Shown here: piece by piece, positions 22,013 to 29,425 of the stretch | How positions within the stretch are numbered: the stretch's first letter is position 1 | How the letters are laid out: each line of letters begins with the position of its first letter | Origin: an uncultured Pelagibacteraceae bacterium | GTDB lineage: Bacteria > Pseudomonadota > Alphaproteobacteria > Pelagibacterales > Pelagibacteraceae | Direction: 5' to 3' | NCBI GenBank assembly: GCA_902604065.1 | Contig: CACKXF010000006.1 | Coordinates: 1-52,412, forward strand | DNA length: 52,412 nucleotides | Made by a program: the position numbers and the translations under genes | Notes under the pieces: model-generated | The model's input: only the letters and a program-made list of their open reading frames with translations | What the model was told of the DNA's origin: nothing | Databases searched by the model: none

Positions 22013-22613
22013 TTTTTTTAACCTCTTTAATATCTTTCAAGTATTTAGTACCTTCCCAAGGACTATTGAAATCAAAATTTCTATAATTTTGTTCAAGTTT
22101 TACAGGTTCATAAATTACTTTTTTTTCTTTTTCACTGTACCTAACTTCATTAAATCCTGTTAAAGGAAAATCTTTTCTTAAAGGATGACCTTTAAAATTA
22201 TAATCTGTAAGTATTCGTCTTAAATCTGGATGGTTGACAAATTTAACCCCATACATGTCAAATACTTCTCTCTCCATCCAATTAGCAGAAGGAAATATTT
22301 TCGTTATTGATTGTATTTTTTCATCAATTTCAAATTTTGTAGAAATTTTAATTCTTATATTATTTTCAATAGATAGAAGTAAATAAACTAATTCAAATCT
22401 TTTTTCTTTATTGGGATAATCTATTGCAGCAATATCTATTAATTGTTTAAATTTTAATTTATCATCTGATTTTAAAAATTGTATAACATCTGTTATTTTG
22501 TCGATAGAAATTTCAATCATTAATTCATTAAATAAAATTTTTGAAGCTAAAATTTTGCTAGATAACTCAGAATTAACTATTTTTTCTAATTTTTTTAAAT
22601 CAGTATATGTCAT
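21999..22613 (-). CDS. nuoC: NADH-quinone oxidoreductase subunit C
   Basis: 30-kDa peripheral arm subunit without cofactor. The 204 residues contain the family signature [29 protein letters not shown]-like region near 114-140, followed by [12 protein letters not shown]. It is a stand-alone protein here. Three bases separate it from nuoB. Confidence 0.96.
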   Translation of the reverse strand: MTYTDLKKLEKIVNSELSSKILASKILFNELMIEISIDKITDVIQFLKSDDKLKFKQLIDIAAIDYPNKEKRFELVYLLLSIENNIRIKISTKFEIDEKIQSITKIFPSANWMEREVFDMYGVKFVNHPDLRRILTDYNFKGHPLRKDFPLTGFNEVRYSEKEKKVIYEPVKLEQNYRNFDFNSPWEGTKYLKDIKEVKKNEEN

Positions 22614-22616
22614 ATT

Positions 22617-23153
22617 TTATCTTTGAATATCGCCTTCTCGTCTAATTTTTTTTTGTAGCTGAAGTATTCCATATAACAACGCCTCTGCAGAAGGAGGACA
22701 TCCAGGGACATAAATATCTACTGGAACTATTTTATCACAACCTCTTACTACAGAGTAAGAATAGTGATAGTAGCCCCCACCATTTGCGCAGCTGCCCATA
22801 GAGATTACATATCTAGGTTCAGGCATTTGATCATAAACTTTTCTTAAAGCTGGAGCCATTTTATTTGTTAAGGTGCCAGCAACAATCATTACATCAGATT
22901 GTCTTGGTGAAGCTCTTGGGGCTGCACCAAACCTTTCAAGATCATATCTTGGCATAGAAGCGTGCATCATTTCTACCGCACAACAAGCTAAGCCAAATGT
23001 CATCCAATGAAGAGAGCCGGTCCTTGCCCAATTGATTAAATTATTAGTCGATGTTGTTATAAAACCTTTTTCAGCAAAATCTTTTGCTATTTCTCTAAAT
23101 TCTTCAGGAATTTTTTTTAACTTCTCATTTGTATCTATGATTTTCATTCCCAT
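22617..23153 (-). CDS. nuoB: NADH-quinone oxidoreductase subunit B, N2 cluster
   Basis: Carries the terminal 4Fe-4S cluster N2 that reduces quinone. The tandem cysteines [10 protein letters not shown], the distal cysteine in [14 protein letters not shown], and [14 protein letters not shown] are present. I chose ATG 23153 (178 residues) because AGGGAG lies 7 bases upstream (23161-23166). The alternatives are ATG 23147, which makes an ATGA overlap with the nuoA stop, and a longer frame to 23174. Confidence 0.96.
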   Translation of the reverse strand: MGMKIIDTNEKLKKIPEEFREIAKDFAEKGFITTSTNNLINWARTGSLHWMTFGLACCAVEMMHASMPRYDLERFGAAPRASPRQSDVMIVAGTLTNKMAPALRKVYDQMPEPRYVISMGSCANGGGYYHYSYSVVRGCDKIVPVDIYVPGCPPSAEALLYGILQLQKKIRREGDIQR

Positions 23154-23521
23154 TCTAAAGCTCCCTTTTTCCATTCATATATAAATCCAATTGTCAAAAT
23201 TCCTAAAAACAACATCATAGACCAAAACCCAAAAATACCGATTTTTCCTAACGAAATTGCCCAAGGGAATAAAAATGCTATCTCTAAATCAAAAATAATA
23301 AAGAGGATTGCTACTAAATAAAACCTTACGTCGAATTCCATTCGAGAGTCATCAAAAGCTTCAAATCCACACTCATATGCTGAGAGTTTTTCAGGATCTG
23401 GATTATTAGGAGAGGCTAAAAAATTAACTAAAATAAAACCGATGCTAAGGAATAGAGCTATAAATAAAAAAATTATTATAGAAAAATAGTCTGTTAAAAA
23501 ATTATATATCATTTTAATCAA
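23144..23521 (-). CDS. nuoA: NADH-quinone oxidoreductase subunit A
   Basis: First gene of the nuo operon, a three-helix membrane subunit with the conserved [23 protein letters not shown]-type loop near residues 45-67 and the [12 protein letters not shown] helix. TTG at 23521 is preceded by GAGGT at a 5-base spacing (23527-23531), which favours it; ATG at 23512 is the alternative but lacks a well-placed ribosome site. The promoter should lie in the 190-bp gap upstream. Confidence 0.95.
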   Translation of the reverse strand: MIKMIYNFLTDYFSIIIFLFIALFLSIGFILVNFLASPNNPDPEKLSAYECGFEAFDDSRMEFDVRFYLVAILFIIFDLEIAFLFPWAISLGKIGIFGFWSMMLFLGILTIGFIYEWKKGALEWE

Positions 23522-23716
23522 TATCTACCTCAATACACATGGCTTGAGGATTTTTATATTAACCTTGTAAATGATGTATCTTATATAGTTATATGAGTCT
23601 AGGACACATATGTAGCAATTAGTTGATAATGATTCTCAAATCACATAAGAAAGTCTTAAAAAATAAGTGTATAAATTAGAGTTTTTCTTAACTAATTTCT
23701 AAACTAATAATTGTAT
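23522..23716. promoter_or_regulatory. Divergent intergenic region, nuo operon promoter region
   Basis: This gap must contain the promoter of the 22-gene nuo-dnaE run. A possible minus-strand -10 element, TATAAC, is at 23588-23593, with a weak TTGCTA-like -35 about 19 bases upstream. No clear hexamer pair is visible for the plus-strand methyltransferase gene. I see no riboswitch-like structure or repeat. The Fur-type box is annotated separately. Confidence 0.4.
23624..23638. promoter_or_regulatory. Fur-type box between nuoA and the methyltransferase gene
   Basis: The 15 bases TGATAATGATTCTCA match the 7-1-7 Fur consensus TGATAATnATTATCA with one mismatch. The site is in the divergent gap, about 100 bp upstream of nuoA and 80 bp upstream of the islet genes. 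The match is seen directly; that Fur binds here is inference. Confidence 0.4.
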
Positions 23717-24520
23717 ATGTTTTTTATAAAAGAATATAAAGCAAAAAAAATCAAAGCTCCTGATAATTATGTGAATCGAAAAAGAATTCTATCTAGTAAA
23801 AATAAAAATTTGATTTATCTTTTACATAAAAGATTTAATTGGATGCATAAGTATTTAAGAAAAAAAAAAGTAGTAGTTGAGTTAGGCTCTGGAAGTGGTT
23901 GTATAGAAAAAATTATCAATAATAAAAAAATTATTTTAACAGACATAATAAAATATCCGTGGATTACTAAGAAAGTAGATATGCTTAAAGTAAATTTAGG
24001 AAAAAAATATATAAAAAAAGTAGATGTTTTCATAATAAATCACTCGTTACATCATTGCTCTAGTCCTTATTCAACATTACGAAACTTGTCTAAGTATCTC
24101 AAAAAAGATGGTTATATTTTAATTAACGAGCCGGAATGCTCATTTTTTCTCAAGTTAATTCAGGTAATCCTTGATGATGAGAGCTGGTCTTTAAAAGCTA
24201 AAGTATTTAGCAAGAAAAATATTTTTAATCCTAAAAGTCCTTGGATTTCTAATACTGCAGTAGCTCAACTTTTATTTAAGAACAGGAATGAATTTCATAA
24301 AAATTTTAAAGAATATAAAATGATAGAGAATAAATTATCAGAATTTTTAATTTTTTTGAATTCTGGTGGTGTTAATTCTAATTTTTATTATTTAAAATTA
24401 AATAATTTTTTTTTAAATTCAATGAATATTCTTGACAATATTTTAATCTTTTTGTTTCCAAACATTTTTGCTTTAAACAGAACAGTAGTGTTAAAAAAAA
24501 TAAATGAAAATAAAAACTGA
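23717..24520 (+). CDS. Class I SAM-dependent methyltransferase
   Basis: A 267-residue protein (ATG 23717; a TTG six bases earlier is possible) with SAM motif I VELGSGSG at 54-61, an acidic residue after the next strand (TDII), and a DVFIINHSLHHC post-motif stretch like those of type 11/23 methyltransferases. The substrate is unknown. It overlaps the next gene, a polytopic membrane protein, by 17 bp, so the two probably work together, perhaps on a lipid-linked sugar or surface glycan. The pair lies between core genes and beside a tRNA pair and is markedly A+T-rich, suggesting transfer. Confidence 0.75.
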   Translation: MFFIKEYKAKKIKAPDNYVNRKRILSSKNKNLIYLLHKRFNWMHKYLRKKKVVVELGSGSGCIEKIINNKKIILTDIIKYPWITKKVDMLKVNLGKKYIKKVDVFIINHSLHHCSSPYSTLRNLSKYLKKDGYILINEPECSFFLKLIQVILDDESWSLKAKVFSKKNIFNPKSPWISNTAVAQLLFKNRNEFHKNFKEYKMIENKLSEFLIFLNSGGVNSNFYYLKLNNFFLNSMNILDNILIFLFPNIFALNRTVVLKKINENKN

Positions 24521-26048
24521 TAATTTAATTGCTATAATATTTTTAGCTCTATTCTCTATCTTGTTCAATCAATTTTACGGCTACATAGGAATATTACCTA
24601 TTGATAGTTTTTTAATATTTAACTCAGGTTTTGATCTATTGAATGGATATTATCCATTTAAAGATTACTGGACCATTAAAGAGCCTTTTATAGATTTGAT
24701 ACAGGCAATTTTTTTTAAATTATTTGGTGTTTCTTGGTTTAGTTACGTTTTACATGCCTCAATTTTTAATTGTTTAGTAACCATTACAACTTTTTTAATT
24801 TTTAAAAAATATCAATTAAGTAACAATTTAAGTTTTTTTTATTCTATTTGTGTAGCAATATTAACTTATCCTACTGCCGGGACACCTTTTAGTGATCATC
24901 ATACTCTAATTTTATGTTTGTTATCTTTTTACACTTTAATTTTAGCAATAAATGAAAAAAAAAATTATTTTTGGTTTTTAATTCCAGTTTTTCTAGGTTG
25001 TTCTTTTATGTCTAAACAAGCTCCTACAGTATATATAATTCTTTTAATATCTATTTTGTCAATTATTTATTTTATTAAGTTTAAGAAAATATCAAATTTC
25101 TATTCTGCTTTAATTGGATTTTTTTTCACAATCTTAATTTTTTTATTATTATTATATTTTGCTAAAATAAGTTTTAAAGATGTTTTCTATCAATATTATT
25201 TATATCCAAAATCATTAGGTGGAACCAGATTTGAATGGCTTTTTCCTTTTGAATTTCAAAGAATTGTTTGGAGATATAAATTACAGTATTTATCAATTGG
25301 TGTTTTGCTATACATATTTATAAAATCTTCATTTTTAAAAAAGAAAATCGATTTTTCTGATTATTTAATTATTGCTGGTTTAATTTTGTTTTGTCTTTTG
25401 ACAATAATGCACCAATTAATGACAATTAATGCAATTTTTATTTATTGTTTGATACCAGTGTTTAGCGGATTTTCTCATATTTACGCAAAAAAATATTTTA
25501 ATAAACAAAAAATTATAAATAATTTTCTTATAATTTTAACTCTTTGTTCAACGATTTATTATTATTTAAGCTATGTAAAAAATAGAACATTTATGGATTT
25601 AAGAGGTGTAAATTTAGAAAACGCCATAGATGGTAGAGAAATACATCCAAAACTTTCAAAGATAAAGTGGTTAACAATGTTTTATCCTGACAAACCTATG
25701 GAAGAAGTTGCGAATATAAAGTTAGCTTTTAAGATAATAAATGAAGATAGTGAAAAAAAAATGATAATAACTGATTATCAGTTTATATCTGTTTTTTTAA
25801 ATCAATATGACTATGCAGCAACAAGATTTTGGTATAATTTTCATGGGTACCCTTCAAAAGAAAATAAATATTTTAATTACTGGAGTAAATTCGTTTTAAA
25901 TAAGATAAGAACTAATAATATCAAAAATATATATGTGCTGTTGCCAATGCATGGTGAAACTAAGCCTTTAGAAAATATTCTCAATAATTGTTTTAAAAGA
26001 TTAAATTATTCAGATAATTTTTATAAACTTATTTTAAATAATTGTTGA
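24504..26048 (+). CDS. Polytopic membrane protein, possible GT-C glycosyltransferase
   Basis: A 514-residue protein with about ten hydrophobic helices across residues 5-350, then a soluble C-terminal region of about 160 residues. After the first helix the loop carries an acidic residue (LPIDSF near 32-37) and an YWTIKEPFIDL segment, the layout of GT-C (ArnT/PMT-like) enzymes that use polyprenyl-phosphate sugars. I cannot name the substrate and the family call is weak. It overlaps the upstream methyltransferase gene and ends 6 bp from the 3' end of tRNA-Asp. The codon use is extremely AT-rich. Confidence 0.6.
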   Translation: MKIKTDNLIAIIFLALFSILFNQFYGYIGILPIDSFLIFNSGFDLLNGYYPFKDYWTIKEPFIDLIQAIFFKLFGVSWFSYVLHASIFNCLVTITTFLIFKKYQLSNNLSFFYSICVAILTYPTAGTPFSDHHTLILCLLSFYTLILAINEKKNYFWFLIPVFLGCSFMSKQAPTVYIILLISILSIIYFIKFKKISNFYSALIGFFFTILIFLLLLYFAKISFKDVFYQYYLYPKSLGGTRFEWLFPFEFQRIVWRYKLQYLSIGVLLYIFIKSSFLKKKIDFSDYLIIAGLILFCLLTIMHQLMTINAIFIYCLIPVFSGFSHIYAKKYFNKQKIINNFLIILTLCSTIYYYLSYVKNRTFMDLRGVNLENAIDGREIHPKLSKIKWLTMFYPDKPMEEVANIKLAFKIINEDSEKKMIITDYQFISVFLNQYDYAATRFWYNFHGYPSKENKYFNYWSKFVLNKIRTNNIKNIYVLLPMHGETKPLENILNNCFKRLNYSDNFYKLILNNC

Positions 26049-26054
26049 CTTTAA

Positions 26055-26132
26055 TGGCGGGAGTGACGGGACTCGAACCCGCGGCCTCCTGCGTGACAGG
26101 CAGGCGCTCTAACCAAACTGAGCTACACCCCC
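26055..26132 (-). tRNA. tRNA-Asp (anticodon GTC)
   Basis: A 78-base cloverleaf with encoded CCA. The acceptor stem pairs GGGGGTG with CACTCCC (one G-T wobble), the anticodon loop is CTGTCAC giving GTC, and the T arm is GCGGG-TTCGAGT-CCCGT. It lies 5 bp downstream of tRNA-Val on the same strand, so both are probably cut from one transcript. Its 3' end points at the methyltransferase/membrane-protein islet. Confidence 0.97.
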
Positions 26133-26137
26133 ACTAA

Positions 26138-26213
26138 TGGTGGGCGGTAAAGGACTCGAACCTATGACCCTCTCGGTGTAAACGAGATGCTCTACCAACT
26201 GAGCTAACCGCCC
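26138..26213 (-). tRNA. tRNA-Val (anticodon TAC)
   Basis: A 76-base cloverleaf with encoded CCA. The acceptor GGGCGGT pairs fully with ACCGCCC, and the anticodon loop TTTACAC gives TAC, which can read all valine codons by wobble. The T stem ATAGG/CCTTT has one T-T mismatch at its second pair (positions 50 and 64). It is the first gene of a two-tRNA unit. Confidence 0.96.
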
Positions 26214-26227
26214 TAAAATTTGATCGA

Positions 26228-26256
26228 GATATACAATAAAATTCCTTTAAAGTAAA
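26228..26256 (-). promoter_or_regulatory. Putative promoter of the tRNA-Val/tRNA-Asp unit
   Basis: On the minus strand TTTACT (26251-26256) and TATATC (26228-26233) are separated by 17 bases, and the -10 ends 14 bases before the tRNA-Val 5' end. This gives a very short leader, as expected for a tRNA promoter. The hexamer matches are moderate. Confidence 0.45.
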
Positions 26257-26298
26257 AATGTATTTATCCTATGGCTAATAAGCTGTATTATTATAGAT

Positions 26299-26823
26299 AT
26301 GATTCTGGAATGTAAGTCATGTTCAAAAAAATTTTTAGTTCCTGACACCGCTATTACGTCTAATGGTCGTTTAGTTCAGTGTAGTTCTTGCGGAAATAAA
26401 TGGACGCAATACCCGATAATGAAAGAAACTCCTAAAAATTCGAACGAAATTAAATCAAAGATAGATTTTTTAAAAAAAACAAAAAATACCTCCAAACCAA
26501 AAAAAAAATTGAAGAAAAAAGTAGGTCCTTCCATATACTCTAGAGAATATCTTCAGCAAAAACACGGTTTAAAAATTGAAGGAAATAAAACAAATAATAA
26601 AAATAAAAAGTCAGAAAAAACAAATTTATCCTCTTCCTTTTTTGGGTTTTATAGTTATTTGATTATTATAATTTTTTTTATAATTACGTTCGTTGGAATT
26701 TTAAATTTAACAAAAGAAATTATAGTTTTTAACTTTCCCTTTTTAGATAAATATATTGAGTATTTATTTGAAAACATCAATTATTTTGGGATAATAGTTA
26801 AGGATTTATTTAATATATATTAA
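26299..26823 (+). CDS. Zinc-ribbon (MJ0042-type) single-pass membrane protein
   Basis: A 174-residue protein. The N-terminal zinc ribbon has CKSC (residues 5-8) and CSSCGNKW (28-35) with the spacing of the MJ0042 finger family. A lysine-rich linker of about 70 residues follows, then one strong membrane helix (roughly 117-140) and a short C-terminal region. Function unknown; the family occurs across alphaproteobacteria and the finger would face the cytoplasm. Its stop overlaps the stop of the converging fusion gene by 3 bp, sharing TTAA. Confidence 0.75.
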   Translation: MILECKSCSKKFLVPDTAITSNGRLVQCSSCGNKWTQYPIMKETPKNSNEIKSKIDFLKKTKNTSKPKKKLKKKVGPSIYSREYLQQKHGLKIEGNKTNNKNKKSEKTNLSSSFFGFYSYLIIIIFFIITFVGILNLTKEIIVFNFPFLDKYIEYLFENINYFGIIVKDLFNIY

Positions 26824-29363
26824 GTTTCAAGATTTTTTATATTAATAAAGTTATCTGAGAGATTTTGATTATTTTTCCTAATATCATTATAAAAATTCCA
26901 AGCTAAAACTATCATATTATTTTTTTTATTTTTAACTTTATCTTTGCTTAATATTGGTATTTTTACACCTGGAATAAACTTATTATGCTTTAAAGGATTA
27001 TCTTCTACAATAAAGTCAATCTGGTCTGTAATACCATAAAAATTTAGAGCTGTAGTGGCTTTAGCAGGCGCCCCATATCCTATAACAATTTTTTTATCTT
27101 TTTTTAATTCTTCCAATTTTTTTAAAACATTTTTACGTATTTTGTAAACTTTTTCTCCAAATTTTTTGTAAGTTTCATATTTTTTTAAGCCATATTTTTC
27201 TTCCTCTTTTAATATTGAATTTACATTTTTTTTTATTTTTCTTTTATTTTTATCTAAATATACTCTTATTGAACCACCATGAGTATTTATTTTTTCAGCA
27301 TTAAAGATAGTCAAACCCATGTTCTTAAAAAAATTTTTAAGGGAAGTTAATGACCAATAATTATAATGTTCATGGTAAATATTATCAAAAGTTAGGTCTT
27401 TGAGGGTATTTAGGAGGTACTGAACTTCAATAACGAGTATACCATTTTTATTTAATAATTTAGTTATACACTCAGTCATTTCTTTAAGTTTGTCAGAATG
27501 AGCAAACACATTTGAAGCTAAAACTAAATCAGCTCCTTTTTTAATTTTTTTTAGATTCTTTTTTTCTAGAAAACCATTAAAAGTTTTTATCTTATTTTTA
27601 TTAGCAATTTTGGCTAAGTTTTTTGCAGGTTCGATTCCTAAAATTTTTTTAAATTTTAAATCTTTAAATGTCTTTAATGCAATACCATCATTACTTCCAA
27701 TATCTATAATATAGGATTTTTTTGCTTTTAACTTAAATTCTTTAATATATTTTTTTGTTGCTTCTATAAAATGATCTCTAAAAACTTTCGAGGTTGAAGA
27801 AGTGTATAAATAGTTTGAAAACATTTTTTTTGGATCTACAGATACAGAAAGTTGACAATTGTAGCATTGATCACAAAAATTAACTTCGAGTGGATACAAC
27901 TCATGTTTATCTTTTTTATTTTTTAAAAGGTTATTTGCTAATGGTTGATATCCTAAGGACACAACTCTCTTTAAATCTAAATTTCCACAAGATCTGCAGT
28001 CAAATTTATAACTTTTTAATAATAAATCTTTTTCTTTTTCATCTACAAATACATGTTTAATTGTGTGTGTAACTCCATAATTATCGTGTTCTCTTTCACC
28101 TCTTACTAAATTCAAAAAAGTTGTGTCTTTAGCAAACACCATAGTGTGAGCTACATTTGGTTTAATAACTGATAATTGACCTTCATTTACTACTTGAGTA
28201 ATTTTTGGAGAGTTAGGGTTTAATATGTCTTTGTAAACTTCAATTATCTGGCCTTTGGTAAACAAACATTTTTGTTCTTGTTGAGGATGATAGTGATTAG
28301 CTCTAATTGTGCCTCTCTTTGAGTTAATTAAACCTATTAAATTTATTGGCTCAGTTAATTCGTGATTACTAATTTTTCCTCTATTGTCTACATATTCGTT
28401 CTCACCGCTCTTGACATATTCTAAATCTGGGGTGATATTTTTTTTTGACCATTTAAAAATCATTTCTTTAATACTTTCATCTAAACTATAAAGAAATTTA
28501 AAACCTTTTTTTAAAATTTTTTGATTTGATAATGAAAACCCTAAATTAGGAATTTCATCATTTGTTTCTCTTAATGTTACTTTAGGGTTAAGTTTTTTAC
28601 ATATTTCTGCTACCTCTTTAACGGTAACGGTATCTTTAGTTAGATTAAAAGTTTCTTTACTTATATCTTTTCTTTCTTCAATAAACTTAAAACATCGGGC
28701 TACATCAATAAGAGGAACTAAACTTTTAATTTGTTTACCGCCGGAGAATAATTTTAAAACTCCGTTTTGAGACGCAATTTTTGAAAAAAGATTCGGCATA
28801 ATATCAATTCTCATTGTGTCACTGGAATATCCATAAACAGAGCCGAGTCTTAGGATTACATAATTCTTACCAGATTTTTTTAATTGTTTTTCATTTAAAT
28901 CTTTTGATAAAGCATAAGATAAGACAGGAGAAGTTTCCTCATTTTCTAAAATATTTTTTCTAATCTTATTTATTCCTTCGTAAACTACATGTGTAGATGG
29001 CATAATTATTTTACATTTGTCATTAATTGAGTCTAAAATATTTTGAGTTCCTTCGTTTGCTACAAGCTTAATTGTATTATCTTCTTGTATATTCGTTTCA
29101 CTTTTTACTTTTGGCACTTTAGTAATGCCTGCTAAATGATGGACGATATCAGCATTTTTTAATGTTTCTTTAATTAACTCTTTGTTTAAAATATCACCGT
29201 GTATAAAGTTTATATTCCAACTTCTTAGTTGGTTTACTTTTTCGGATATAAATCTATTATCAATAACTGTTATATTATCATTCCAGGCGTATCCTGAATA
29301 AATTTTACATAACTCAGTGCCTATATACCCTAATCCTCCAGTGATAATTATATTTTTACTCAT
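26820..29363 (-). CDS. Three-domain fusion: sugar epimerase, cupin, C-methyltransferase
   Basis: An 847-residue protein joining three sugar-nucleotide enzymes. Residues 1-315 are an extended short-chain dehydrogenase/epimerase with nucleotide-binding GGLGYIG at 9-15 and catalytic S/T123-124 plus Y150xxxK154. Residues about 318-450 form a cupin like the CapF C-terminal domain (NHYHPQQEQK, NVAHTMVF). Residues about 455-847 are a zinc-type C-methyltransferase: CRSC and CDQCYNC cysteines, YIIDIGSNDGIA SAM motif, EHYNYWS, and the C-terminal GYGAPAKATT signature. Together they suggest synthesis of a branched or C-methylated deoxysugar nucleotide for a surface glycan. The exact product is unknown. 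A 62-bp gap separates it from lon. Confidence 0.85.
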   Translation of the reverse strand: MSKNIIITGGLGYIGTELCKIYSGYAWNDNITVIDNRFISEKVNQLRSWNINFIHGDILNKELIKETLKNADIVHHLAGITKVPKVKSETNIQEDNTIKLVANEGTQNILDSINDKCKIIMPSTHVVYEGINKIRKNILENEETSPVLSYALSKDLNEKQLKKSGKNYVILRLGSVYGYSSDTMRIDIMPNLFSKIASQNGVLKLFSGGKQIKSLVPLIDVARCFKFIEERKDISKETFNLTKDTVTVKEVAEICKKLNPKVTLRETNDEIPNLGFSLSNQKILKKGFKFLYSLDESIKEMIFKWSKKNITPDLEYVKSGENEYVDNRGKISNHELTEPINLIGLINSKRGTIRANHYHPQQEQKCLFTKGQIIEVYKDILNPNSPKITQVVNEGQLSVIKPNVAHTMVFAKDTTFLNLVRGEREHDNYGVTHTIKHVFVDEKEKDLLLKSYKFDCRSCGNLDLKRVVSLGYQPLANNLLKNKKDKHELYPLEVNFCDQCYNCQLSVSVDPKKMFSNYLYTSSTSKVFRDHFIEATKKYIKEFKLKAKKSYIIDIGSNDGIALKTFKDLKFKKILGIEPAKNLAKIANKNKIKTFNGFLEKKNLKKIKKGADLVLASNVFAHSDKLKEMTECITKLLNKNGILVIEVQYLLNTLKDLTFDNIYHEHYNYWSLTSLKNFFKNMGLTIFNAEKINTHGGSIRVYLDKNKRKIKKNVNSILKEEEKYGLKKYETYKKFGEKVYKIRKNVLKKLEELKKDKKIVIGYGAPAKATTALNFYGITDQIDFIVEDNPLKHNKFIPGVKIPILSKDKVKNKKNNMIVLAWNFYNDIRKNNQNLSDNFINIKNLET

Positions 29364-29425
29364 GAAAATTTAATCTACTCTAAATATAATTCAGACACAA
29401 TAAACTTAACTTTAAAAAATTACTT

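Noticed and set aside
23522-23716. Attachment-site copy of the tRNA-Asp 3' end at the far side of the islet
   Set aside because: I looked for the T-arm and acceptor sequence and found no match.
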